A DNA stretch of 64,000 bases from Saprospiraceae bacterium. Its GTDB lineage: Bacteria; Bacteroidota; Bacteroidia; Chitinophagales; Saprospiraceae. The notes under the pieces were generated by a model. That model saw only the letters and a list, made by a program, of their open reading frames with translations, did not search any database and had not been told where the DNA came from. Below, piece after piece: positions 51,763 through 61,900 of this stretch. Numbering within the stretch: position 1 is the stretch's first letter; each line of letters opens with the position of its first letter. The position numbers and the translations under genes are program-made. Location: the NCBI GenBank assembly GCA_029262995.1, contig JAJCYH010000005.1, positions 34,948 to 98,947 on the forward strand, given 5' to 3'.

Positions 51763-52974
51763 ATGAGTCTACGAAAATTTAATACACGTTTACTGTTGAT
51801 TATGGGATTGGTTTGTGCTGTAACTATATCCATCAATGGTCAATCCAAATCTATTGGTCTAGATGAAGCCATTAGTATTGCTAGTAATAATTATGCTGGC
51901 TTGGAGCGGGACAGACTAATCGTTAAACAGCAAAACAAACTAGCCGATTCAGGTCCTTTAAAGCAACCAACCCAGTTATATCTTTCCAGTGAAGAGTTCG
52001 GAGCTAATGACCAATCGGGAGTTCATTCAATTAATATACTACAAAACTTTTACGTGCCGCGCGTCGGAAAAGCGCAGAAAGACTATTATAAAAAAGGCGC
52101 AGCGGTTGCGGAAAGGGAATTGGCATTAACCAATCAGTGGTTGAAGTTGCAAGTGGAACAGGCTTTTTATCAATTGCTATATGCGAAACAAGAAAAGCAA
52201 TTGGTTTCTGATAATATTGTTATTTACAATAATTTCTTATCGGTTGCGACTTCTCAACTTGAATCAGGAGAAACGGGACGAATTCCGCAAATGGCAGCGC
52301 GATCTAGATTGGGACAAGCCCAATTGGAACAAGAGCACTCTGTCGAAAAATATCAAATTGCGTTGACTTTATTTAATCAATGGTTGCAATCGGATATTAC
52401 TTATATGGCTAAAGGAGAATTGGAATATGAATCTAGTTTTTTACTTGACTCTACATTACTCAATAATCCTCACTTGCAGGTATTTGAAGCGCAGCGAGAA
52501 TTGGCATTAACTAAAGTAGAAACTGAAAAAGTCCAATTACTTCCGCAAATCAATTCTGGATTTAAATTGCAAACCATGTCCGGAAACTTCCCATTATTTG
52601 GCTATCAATTGGGCGTGAATGTCCCACTTTTTAAAAAGGCTTATCAAGGTCGTATTCAAGCCGCTGAGCTTGGCGTGAAGGTTAGGGAAGCAGAATTGTA
52701 TAACCAAGAACAAGAATTGGAAAGAACGATTAGTGAATTCCGATATAGACTTGAACACCAATTGCACATTCTTGAATACATCAAACAAAATTTGACTCCA
52801 ATCGTGATTGATCAGAGTGAAGTTAATTTGATTGCCTATGAAGAAGGAGAGATTGGATATCTAGAATATTTGGATGGCCTAGAGCAAGTTATAAAAGTCA
52901 AACAACAATATTTAGAAGCCCTGTACAAATTCAATGTTTTACGTATTGAACTGAATTATTGGTTAGGGAAGTAA
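51763..52974 (+). CDS. TolC-family outer-membrane channel (CzcC-like)
   Basis: A 403-residue protein with signal peptide (1-26, ending INGQS) and two repeats of long amphipathic helices typical of TolC-type factors (SIGLDEAISIASNNYAGLERDRLIVKQQ; VREAELYNQEQELERTISEFRYRLEHQL). It forms the outer duct for the pump. It lies in the operon between adaptor and pump. Confidence 0.88.
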   Translation: MSLRKFNTRLLLIMGLVCAVTISINGQSKSIGLDEAISIASNNYAGLERDRLIVKQQNKLADSGPLKQPTQLYLSSEEFGANDQSGVHSINILQNFYVPRVGKAQKDYYKKGAAVAERELALTNQWLKLQVEQAFYQLLYAKQEKQLVSDNIVIYNNFLSVATSQLESGETGRIPQMAARSRLGQAQLEQEHSVEKYQIALTLFNQWLQSDITYMAKGELEYESSFLLDSTLLNNPHLQVFEAQRELALTKVETEKVQLLPQINSGFKLQTMSGNFPLFGYQLGVNVPLFKKAYQGRIQAAELGVKVREAELYNQEQELERTISEFRYRLEHQLHILEYIKQNLTPIVIDQSEVNLIAYEEGEIGYLEYLDGLEQVIKVKQQYLEALYKFNVLRIELNYWLGK

Positions 52975-53006
52975 CCATTTGAATTTGTAATAAAAAATAA
53001 AAAAAA

Positions 53007-56000
53007 ATGCTTAATAAAATAATACAGGTTTCTTTGAGAAACCGAACTGTAGTCTTGGCTTTTTTCTCCTTGATTATGATTTCAGGTGCATTCATTGCCA
53101 CCGAAATGGATGTTGATGTGTTTCCTGACCTGACTGCGCCGACAGTTACGGTACTTACAGAAGCACATGGCATGGCAACAGAAGAAGTAGAACGACTCGT
53201 TACATTTCCTTTGGAATCAGCATTAAATGGTGCACCTAATATTCGTCGTATTCGATCTTCTTCCGCAATGGGAATTTCTATTGTCTGGGCAGAATTTGAA
53301 TGGGGGACAGACATCTATAAAGCCCGTCAAATTGTAGCGGAAAAATTATCAACGGTAGAAAGCAAATTGCCCGAAGGTGTTGAAAACCCTATGCTTGCAC
53401 CTATCTCTTCTATTATGGGGGAAATCATGTTGTTGAGTTTGAGTTCTGATAGTATTTCTCCTATGGAATTGCGCACTCTCGCAGACTGGAACATTCGTCC
53501 TCAATTGCTGGCTATTGGAGGTGTAGCACAAGTCATTGTCATAGGCGGCGGTTACAAGCAATATGAAATCTCTGCTTCGCCTGAAAAAATGAAATACTTT
53601 GGCGTCTCATTAAAAGAATTAGAACAAGCCGCTGCAGCATCCACACAAAATGCATCTGGTGGTATAATTAATGAATACGGTAATCAATATCTTATTTACG
53701 GAGAAGGAAGAACTAATTCTGTAGAGAAAATTGGACAGGCACTGATTAAAATGGAGGGAAATAACCCCATCAAAATTGAAGATGTTGCAGATGTTCGCAT
53801 AAGCGTTGCACCAAAGATTGGAGATGCTTCTGTTTCAGGAAAATCATCGGTTATACTTACGGTATTGAAACAACCTAATGCTAATACTATTAAGTTGACA
53901 GAAAGGATAGACGAAACAATAGCAGGAGTACAAACCCAATTGCCTAGTGGAGTAGTTATGAACACTCATATTTTTCGGCAATCAAGCTTCATTCAGGCTT
54001 CAATTGATAATTTACAAAAGACATTATTGGAAGGCGCTTTTTTTGTAAGTATTATTCTTTTTCTCTTTTTGTTGAATTGGCGGACAACCATAATTTCACT
54101 AATTGCTATTCCCGTTTCTCTTTTGGTTACAGTCATAGTATTAAAACTTTTAGGATTTACAATTAATACAATGAGTTTGGGAGGAATGGCTATTGCCATC
54201 GGTGCCTTAGTGGATGATGCAATTATTGATGTTGAAAATATCTTTAAGCGGTTAAGAGAAAATGTCAACAAGCCAGTGGCTGAAAAACAGACCTCATTGA
54301 AAATTATTTTTGATGCTTCGAGTGAAATTAGAAACTCCATTTTAATAGCTACACTTATAATTATAACGGCTTTTATTCCGCTATTCTTTTTGAGTGGTAT
54401 GGAAGGTCGTTTATTAGAACCATTAGGTGTTTCTTTCATCGTTGCAATTTTCACATCTCTTTTTGTAGCCGTTACTTTAACACCGGTTTTAAGCAGTTAC
54501 TTATTGACCAATGAGAATCGACTCCAACGTCAATCATCAGGAAGTTGGGTAGAAAGAACAGTCGCATCAGCTTATCGCAAATTACTCAAACTGGTTTTGA
54601 GAATTCCGCGTTTAGTAATTTTATCTGCAGTCATTTTATTTGCCATTTCTGTTTTTTTATTAACAAGTTTGGGACGTAGTTTTCTGCCAGATTTCAATGA
54701 AGGTTCTTTGGTTATAAGCGTAGTAACTCCTCCAGGCACGTCATTAGAAGAGTCAAATAAGGCAGGAGTTTTAGTAGAAGAAATCATGTTAGATATGCCC
54801 GAAGTAGCAATCACTTCACGAAGGACAGGTAGAGCAGAAATGGATGAACATGCACAGGGCGTTAACGCTTCTGAAATAGATGTTCCTTTTGTTTTGGATG
54901 AAAGAAATCAAGAGGCATTTTTAGAAGATGTACGTACCAAGTTATCTGTAGTTCCAGGCGCAAATATAACAATTGGACAACCTATTGCTCATCGTATAGA
55001 TCACATGCTATCAGGAACGAGAGCCAACATTGCCATTAAAGTTTTTGGATCAGACTTAAATAAGTTATTCACAACAGGAAATCAAATCAAACAACAAATT
55101 GAGATGATCCCTGGTTTGGTTGATCTTAATGTAGAGCAACAAATAGAAGTCCCTCAAATTCGTATTCTTCCCAACCGGATTATGTTAGCTAAATATGGGA
55201 TTCGATTAGGCGATTTCATGGATTATATAGATGTTGCATTTGCTGGCGAAAAAGTCGGACAGGTGTATGAAGGACAGCGAAGTTTCGATTTGGTCATACG
55301 ATACAATGAGAGAAATAGAGACACAGCTAAGGCATTAGAGAACAGTTTAATTGATACACATAACGGTGAGAAAATTCCTTTAAGTTATGTTGCAACGGTA
55401 AGTGTAGCCGGTAATCCAAATTCTGTAAATCGAGAAAATGTTCAAAGGAAAATTGTTGTTTCGGCTAACGTCGCTGGAAGAGATTTACGAAGTGTAGTCA
55501 ATGAGATACGTACTACTGTTGAGGATAATATTACTTTGTCGGAGGGGTATAGGGTAGAGTATGGAGGTCAATTTGAAAGTGAGGAACGGGCTACTAGAAT
55601 GTTATTAATTAGTTCTATAGGTGCAATACTGTTTATCTTCCTATTGCTTTATATGGAGTTCAAGGACATTGGATTATCGGCAATTGTATTGATGAATTTA
55701 CCATTGGCATTAATCGGTGGAGTATTCATCGTTTATTTTACAACGGGTATTATTTCTATTGCTTCGACGATTGGATTCATTAGTCTTTTTGGCATTGCGG
55801 CCCGAAATGGTATTTTATTAGTCAGCCGTTATCAAGTTTTGCAGAAGGAAGGTCTTAGTATTCGACAAACGATTATTGAGGGTTCATTGGATAGACTGAA
55901 TCCAATACTCATGACTGCATTGACAACGGGATTGGCCTTGATTCCTTTAGCATTGGCAGGAGGACAAGCAGGGAATGAAATTCAAAGCCCGATGGCAATT

Positions 56001-56087
56001 GTTATTTTAGGAGGTTTGATAAGTTCTACTTTTTTGAATTTGGCAGTTATTCCTGCGGTATTCACATTGAGGAAGGTCGCGGATTAG
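53007..56087 (+). CDS. RND heavy-metal efflux pump (CzcA/CusA-like)
   Basis: A 1026-residue pump with the RND layout: helix 1 (10-30), large periplasmic loop, helices 2-6, second loop, helices 8-12. Motifs: DVDVFPDLTAPTVTVLTEAHGMATEEVERLVTFPLE, GALVDDAIIDVENIFKRLREN (the DD..E of heavy-metal RND pumps) and GLISLFGIAARNGILLVSRYQ-like helix 11 region. It uses proton flow to expel cations such as Zn, Co, Cd, Cu or Ni; the metal cannot be told. It is 32 bases after the TolC gene. Confidence 0.93.
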   Translation: MLNKIIQVSLRNRTVVLAFFSLIMISGAFIATEMDVDVFPDLTAPTVTVLTEAHGMATEEVERLVTFPLESALNGAPNIRRIRSSSAMGISIVWAEFEWGTDIYKARQIVAEKLSTVESKLPEGVENPMLAPISSIMGEIMLLSLSSDSISPMELRTLADWNIRPQLLAIGGVAQVIVIGGGYKQYEISASPEKMKYFGVSLKELEQAAAASTQNASGGIINEYGNQYLIYGEGRTNSVEKIGQALIKMEGNNPIKIEDVADVRISVAPKIGDASVSGKSSVILTVLKQPNANTIKLTERIDETIAGVQTQLPSGVVMNTHIFRQSSFIQASIDNLQKTLLEGAFFVSIILFLFLLNWRTTIISLIAIPVSLLVTVIVLKLLGFTINTMSLGGMAIAIGALVDDAIIDVENIFKRLRENVNKPVAEKQTSLKIIFDASSEIRNSILIATLIIITAFIPLFFLSGMEGRLLEPLGVSFIVAIFTSLFVAVTLTPVLSSYLLTNENRLQRQSSGSWVERTVASAYRKLLKLVLRIPRLVILSAVILFAISVFLLTSLGRSFLPDFNEGSLVISVVTPPGTSLEESNKAGVLVEEIMLDMPEVAITSRRTGRAEMDEHAQGVNASEIDVPFVLDERNQEAFLEDVRTKLSVVPGANITIGQPIAHRIDHMLSGTRANIAIKVFGSDLNKLFTTGNQIKQQIEMIPGLVDLNVEQQIEVPQIRILPNRIMLAKYGIRLGDFMDYIDVAFAGEKVGQVYEGQRSFDLVIRYNERNRDTAKALENSLIDTHNGEKIPLSYVATVSVAGNPNSVNRENVQRKIVVSANVAGRDLRSVVNEIRTTVEDNITLSEGYRVEYGGQFESEERATRMLLISSIGAILFIFLLLYMEFKDIGLSAIVLMNLPLALIGGVFIVYFTTGIISIASTIGFISLFGIAARNGILLVSRYQVLQKEGLSIRQTIIEGSLDRLNPILMTALTTGLALIPLALAGGQAGNEIQSPMAIVILGGLISSTFLNLAVIPAVFTLRKVAD

Positions 56088-56115
56088 ATTATAGAGAATA
56101 TGAAGGGAAATAATT

Positions 56116-57081
56116 ATGGATAGTATTTCACAAGCGGCATTAGGGGCAGCAATAGGAGAGGCAACTCTTGGCAAGCATATTGGCAATAAGGGAGCTTTTC
56201 TTGGCGCAATCGTAGCGACTATTCCTGACCTTGATGTCGCCTTGTATCTGGTTTATGACAAATTTGAAATGTTAAGCCTACATCGAGGGTTTAGTCATTC
56301 TATAGTATTTAGTGTGATAGGGGCTTTCTTATTTGCTTATGCTTTGAAACACATCAAATGGACCAAAACAATTAGCTATAGTCATATTTGGATATTCACT
56401 TGGTTGGCATTGTTTACGCATATGGTACTTGATGCATTTACCTCATATGGTACACAATTGTTACTTCCATTTTCTAATGCTCGTATTGGTTTAGATAGTG
56501 TAAATGTGGTTGACCCTGTTTATACAATTCCACTTTTGATTGGGTTGATTTGTACCTTATTTATATTTAGAAATAAACCCAATAAAAGGAAATATAATTT
56601 TGTCGGAATTGCTGTTAGCACACTTTATTTATTGATGACTTTGGGGATTAAGAGTCATGTGAATGATCACTTCAAAACAGAATTATCAGAACAAAATATT
56701 AGCTATAATGCTTTGCTTACAATTCCTGTTGGTATAGCTAATATAAATTGGTATGGTGTAGCTAAATCCGATGATAGTATTTATATTCATAAATATTCTA
56801 TCTTGAAAAAGGAGCAAGATTCTTTTGAGCATTTTCCAATCAATGATCACCTTTTGAAACATTTGAATAATGAGCAAGCAGAATTAATGCGCTGGTTTGC
56901 CAAAGGATTTTACACAGTTGCAAAAGATGGAGAAAAGATTAGGATATACAATTTACAAGTTGATATGCGAGGTATAGTTGAAGATGGAAATGTGAAAGCA
57001 CCTACGGTTGGCTATTTTGTGTTTACCCCTCGTACAGATAGAAGTTATGAATTTTCGTCCGGGGCACATAGGAGTGAATGA
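56116..57081 (+). CDS. YdjM-like metal-dependent hydrolase (DUF457) membrane protein
   Basis: A 321-residue integral membrane protein. It begins with the family signature DSISQAALGAAIGEATLGKHIGNKGAFLGAIVATIPDLDV and has HRGFSHSIVFSVIG and HMVLDAFTSYGTQLLLPF, whose His and Asp residues could bind metal. About five helices are followed by a C-terminal 130-residue soluble part. It is 28 bases after the pump, perhaps in its transcript. The reaction is unknown. Confidence 0.8.
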   Translation: MDSISQAALGAAIGEATLGKHIGNKGAFLGAIVATIPDLDVALYLVYDKFEMLSLHRGFSHSIVFSVIGAFLFAYALKHIKWTKTISYSHIWIFTWLALFTHMVLDAFTSYGTQLLLPFSNARIGLDSVNVVDPVYTIPLLIGLICTLFIFRNKPNKRKYNFVGIAVSTLYLLMTLGIKSHVNDHFKTELSEQNISYNALLTIPVGIANINWYGVAKSDDSIYIHKYSILKKEQDSFEHFPINDHLLKHLNNEQAELMRWFAKGFYTVAKDGEKIRIYNLQVDMRGIVEDGNVKAPTVGYFVFTPRTDRSYEFSSGAHRSE

Positions 57082-57133
57082 TGTGAATGCTTTAGCACTT
57101 TTTTAGTATCGAATTGATGGCCTGATATATGTT

Positions 57134-58540
57134 TTACTTTCCTATACAAAACCTAGAGAAGATACTGTCTAAGAGTTCGTCGCTATGTATTTCGCCAGTG
57201 ATCTTTCCTAAATGATGAAGCGCTTGCCGGATATCCATAGCAATAAAATCTCCGGTAATGCCTGTATTCAATCCTTCAATAACCTGGCGAAGAGATTCTT
57301 CAGCTTTATGCAATGCTTCATAGTGTCTGTTATTGCTGATGATCGTTTGATCTAGCAATTCAGGATTATCGATAACACTTTGATAAAGCATATTTTTTAA
57401 GGCCTCCAGATTCATTTTATTTTTTGCCGAAAGGCTTAATAAATTATCCTTGGTAATCAGACCTTCCTTGTAAAAACTTTCCGGCTTCGTATAAGGATTA
57501 AGATCCATTTTATTGGCTAGAAAAATCTTCTTCGAATAACTGCTGATCGTGGTGTTTTGCGTAAGGAATGTATCTACGTCTTTCCAGAGTTCTTCAGGTG
57601 GCGTAGTAACAGCATCAAACATGAATAAGACCAAAGTGGATTGTGTAATCTTCTCAATCGTTTTGTCGACACCCATCTTTTCAATGACATCATCCGTCAA
57701 TCTGATGCCTGCCGTATCAATGAGCCTAAATTGAACACCATTGATATTTATGGCTTCTTCAATGGTGTCTCTTGTTGTTCCTGCAATCTCTGATACCAAC
57801 GCACGTTCTTCATTCAATAAAGCATTAAGCAAAGTAGACTTGCCTGCATTCGGTCTGCCAGCAATTACCGTAGAAACACCATTTTTTATGACATTTCCCA
57901 ATTGGAAGCTTTGAACCAATTGACTGATGATAGAAACAATCTTACTCACCAGATCAAGAAGCTTCTGACGATCCGCAAATTCTACATCTTCCTCACCGAA
58001 GTCAAGTTCCAGTTCTATTAAAGCAGCAAAGTCAATAAGCTCCTGCCTTAGTTTTCTGATCTCTTCGGAAAATCCGCCGCGCATCTGTTTCATTGCCAAC
58101 TCATGGTCTGATTGGCTGGTCGAAGCAATAAGGTCGGCAATGGCTTCTGCTTGGCTTAGATCAAATTGTCCATTGAGAAAAGCACGTAATGTAAATTCAC
58201 CAGCGTTGGCAAGACGCGCCCCTTTTCGAATAAACAATTGCAATAGCTCGTTGAGAATATAGGGTGAGCCATGACTGGTTATTTCTACACTATTCTCCTT
58301 GGTAAACGATCGTGGAGCAATGAATACCGTAGCCAGACATTCGTCAATAATATAATTATCCTCTCTTTTTATCTTACCATAATGAACTGTATGACTTTCT
58401 GCCTTAGTGAGGTTTTTGCCAAAAAAGCATTGATCTACAATTTCAATGGCTTTAGGTCCGCTTATCCTAATTATGCCTAAAGCACCTACTCCCTGAGGGG
58501 TAGCTAATGCAGTTATTGTATCAGAAAGATTTGCATACAT
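57134..58540 (-). CDS. mnmE: tRNA modification GTPase MnmE
   Basis: A 468-residue protein with an N-terminal TrmE domain (ITALATPQGVGALGIIRISG; GEFTLRAFLNGQFDLSQAEAIADLI), a GTPase domain with GRPNAGKSTLLNALLNEERALVSEIAGTTRD and DTAGIR, and the C-terminal CIGK. With MnmG it makes the 5-carboxymethylaminomethyl group at tRNA position 34. MnmG is not in the window. It converges on the YdjM-like gene. Confidence 0.95.
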   Translation of the reverse strand: MYANLSDTITALATPQGVGALGIIRISGPKAIEIVDQCFFGKNLTKAESHTVHYGKIKREDNYIIDECLATVFIAPRSFTKENSVEITSHGSPYILNELLQLFIRKGARLANAGEFTLRAFLNGQFDLSQAEAIADLIASTSQSDHELAMKQMRGGFSEEIRKLRQELIDFAALIELELDFGEEDVEFADRQKLLDLVSKIVSIISQLVQSFQLGNVIKNGVSTVIAGRPNAGKSTLLNALLNEERALVSEIAGTTRDTIEEAININGVQFRLIDTAGIRLTDDVIEKMGVDKTIEKITQSTLVLFMFDAVTTPPEELWKDVDTFLTQNTTISSYSKKIFLANKMDLNPYTKPESFYKEGLITKDNLLSLSAKNKMNLEALKNMLYQSVIDNPELLDQTIISNNRHYEALHKAEESLRQVIEGLNTGITGDFIAMDIRQALHHLGKITGEIHSDELLDSIFSRFCIGK

Positions 58541-58987
58541 TATTGATGATTATAATTTGTTCAAATGAATTATAAATTCACATGACATTTGAAGTTGCAA
58601 ATTACACTATAATTTGTGTAAAAATCAAAGGCGATGATATATTATAAAATTTTATAATTTGCACAGAATCAGGTAGTTATATGGCTTCATTTCGTAATAT
58701 CTACCCCTAAAGTGGTAATTTTTATTCTGGAAAAATCGCAAACTGTTGCTAAAACATCGGTGGATAGTGCGTTTTAAAAAATTATATATTTTCATATATG
58801 AGCTAACCCACTGATAGTCTATAAGATAGCTTCTTTGTTGAGTATATTTGTAGTTGATATTATTGAATCCTGAAGTCATTTGATTCTATTTATTGAATAG
58901 AGTTGGAATGAATTAATTATTAGACGAAAGATTATTTAGGATTCAAACGAAAATTGTATCACAAGTAAACCGATAAAACTCAATCTC
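58541..58987. other. Intergenic region upstream of the giant surface protein
   Basis: A gap of 447 bases, divergent from mnmE. It has a perfect -7 box TATATTTG at 58843-58850 on the plus strand, giving a leader of about 130 bases, and the leader AAAACTCAATCTC just before the ATG. Nothing else recognised. Confidence 0.45.
58843..58850 (+). promoter_or_regulatory. -7 element of the first giant surface protein gene
   Basis: TATATTTG, exact TAnnTTTG match, about 138 bases before the ATG at 58988. No clear -33 element at the usual distance. Confidence 0.35.
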
Positions 58988-61900
58988 ATGACCAAAGCTT
59001 TATTATCACTTTGTTCATATGTTCTTATCCTGACGCTTACTGGCGTCTCTTCATTTGCGCAAGCTGTATCCGTAACATGCAATGATCAAATCAATGTAGC
59101 TGTCAATCACACATGTTCTGTTGATTTAAGTGTTGATGCATTTTTGGAAGGTGACATAAGCAATAATAATGACGTTCAGAATGGATATTACACCTATGAA
59201 ATTTATAACCATACCGGAACAATTGTTTTGGGAGGAATCAATGGACCTACATTCGGTGGCGACGATTTATCCGCCTATATAAATTCGTTTTTATTTTACA
59301 AAGTCTATTACCAGGGCACACCAACTTGTTGGGGAACTGTACTATTGGAAGATAAGATAGTACCGCAAATTGAATGCTCAATTTGCCCTCAGGTAAATGG
59401 AAGAACTGCAGATGATTATGCTCCTGAATGTATATTGAATTGTTGGGAAAGAGACATTCTTCAAGAACATTACGATATCAAACTTAGGGACTTGTTGGTT
59501 CAAGAAGACTATGAAGATTTTGTCGATGAGGCAATGTCCGACAATTGTAATAACTGGGAATTGGAGTTAACAAGCTATTATGATAGATGGACCAATTTCG
59601 GACCATGTGTTGGCGCAAGACTTCTACGTACCTGGACCGTTGGATACTACAATTATAACAATGCGATCAGTGCTGTTACATGCACTCGTGAATATTTCTT
59701 TAGACCTATTGATTTGGATAGAGTAAAGGAGTATGAAAAGGTTCCTAACACCTTTGCACAGAATGTTGAGCCAATTAGAGATTGCATACTATTGCCCGTT
59801 GAAGTAATTGAAATACCATGTAGTGAAGACGTTAGTCCAGCTGGTATTGCCAGTTATTTTGACAATCCAGAAACAAAGGATAGAGATACAGATGATGACA
59901 ATGTTGATCCTGATGAGTTGGATGTTGATTTAGTGATCGAAAATAATGAAGGAATTCCTTATGGGTTTCCTCACTATTATCAGGATGGAATAGGCTCAGG
60001 TGGTCCACACCCACAGCCGATCGATAATGAGGTTTGTAATATACTTACACATTATACTGATAATAACCTTGAGGTTTGTAAACCCGGTTGTCTAGGAAAT
60101 AGAAAATTCATCAGACAATGGACTATATTAGACTGGTGCAACAGTACATTTATTAATTACAGTCAAATTATTAAAGCTGCTGATAACCTTGGACCGGAAA
60201 TTGACATACCTGAATATACTGCAAGTGTAGATCCATGGGCTTGTTCCGCCAGAGTGAAGTTACCTATACCAGAACATATTTTTGATAATTGTGATAATTT
60301 TTACGCCTATTCAATAGGGCAGACGGGAGGATATGATGTAACAGGAGATGCGGCCAGCGGTTTTACCGTATGGGATGTACCTATTGGTACCCATCAAATT
60401 GAATATCTAAGCGAGGATTGTTGCGGAAATATCGGAAGGGCCTATCTGAATTTAACCGTTGTAGATAATACACCACCAGTTGCCGTTAGTAAAGAATTTA
60501 TAGTCATTAGTCTTAGCAATATAGGTAATCCAATAAATGGATATCAAGGTACGGCTAAGATTTTTGCATGGGATTTGGACAATGGATCTTATGATGGATG
60601 TACGCCGGTTTCAGTAATGATAAGAAGAGATGCAACGTGCAGGAATGGAGACTCTATCTGGGGAAATTATGTAACATTTTGTTGTGAAGATCTACAAGGT
60701 GTAGCTTCACGTGAAATTGATGTAGAATTAAAAATAACCGATGAAAATGGAAATGAAAACCGGGTTTGGTCTCGCGTTTTATTAGAAGATAAGTCGAATT
60801 CAATTCCTACTATTCCACCGCATATGATTTTGACATGTGACATGGATATTAGTGATTTTGATTTGACTGGAGGATTACCTCATTATTTTGGCGCTTGTGG
60901 AGAAGCTGTGGTTTCTTGTGATACTTTAGAAGTTATTGAAAATACAAAGCCTCGTGAATTAAGATTAAGTGATGGTGTTTTTATCAATGGTGTTCCTCAA
61001 CAAGCACCTGCCTATGATCCCAGTTGCGGAGCAGGAGCACTTAGAAGAGTATTTAAAGATTGTGGTGGTGGAAATCAGTGGTTTATCATTTCACCGGTAG
61101 ATCCATTTGATAATAGCTCTTTGATTTGGCCTGACGATGTGGTTGTAGACTGTGATGATTATGATAATGGTAATCCTGATTGGTTAGAGACAACATGTAA
61201 CCTTGTAGGTGTTTCAGTAGAGAGGGATACATTTATGTTTGATAACAATTCATGTATGAAAATCCTTAATCATTGGTCAGTAATCAACTGGTGTCTCTAT
61301 GACCCATCAAATCCAACTGGACCAGGAAAATATACACATACGCAATTGGTTAAGATCATTGATAGTGTTGACCCTGAGATATTTGCAACTGATAGCCTTT
61401 GTTATGCCGTTATAGATGATTGTACTAGTAAAGATGTTGTGCTTAGCGCAAATGCAATGGATAACGGTAAATGTGGAGGCGATTGGATTCAGTGGGAAGT
61501 AGCCATTGATGCCTATGCTGATTGGACAGAAGATTATTTTTATAGTTCGGGCGTTTCTCGAAGACTATCTAATGGGGATCCCAATCCATTTTATATAGAG
61601 AGAACAACTAACGGAGAAGATGCACTAGTAGGCCTTCCAGACGGGATTCCAGGCAGCAAGATCTGGCATAGAGCGATTTGGAGAGCCTATGATGGCTGTG
61701 GCAATACTGCAAGTAAGATGACTTATTTCCAGATTACAGACAAAAAAGCTCCTACCCCATACTGTCTCAATATAAGTACTGCTGTTATGGAAAATGGACA
61801 AGTAGAACTGTGGGCTGTAGATTTTGATAAAGGAAGCTTTGATAATTGCAGTAATTCTGAAAACCTGTTATTTACATTTACCAATATTGCTCCACCTACA

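Noticed and set aside
58652..58879. 75-residue minus-strand open frame upstream of the giant gene
   Set aside because: Low-complexity, no motif, no leader signals, and it overlaps the presumed promoter region of the giant gene.
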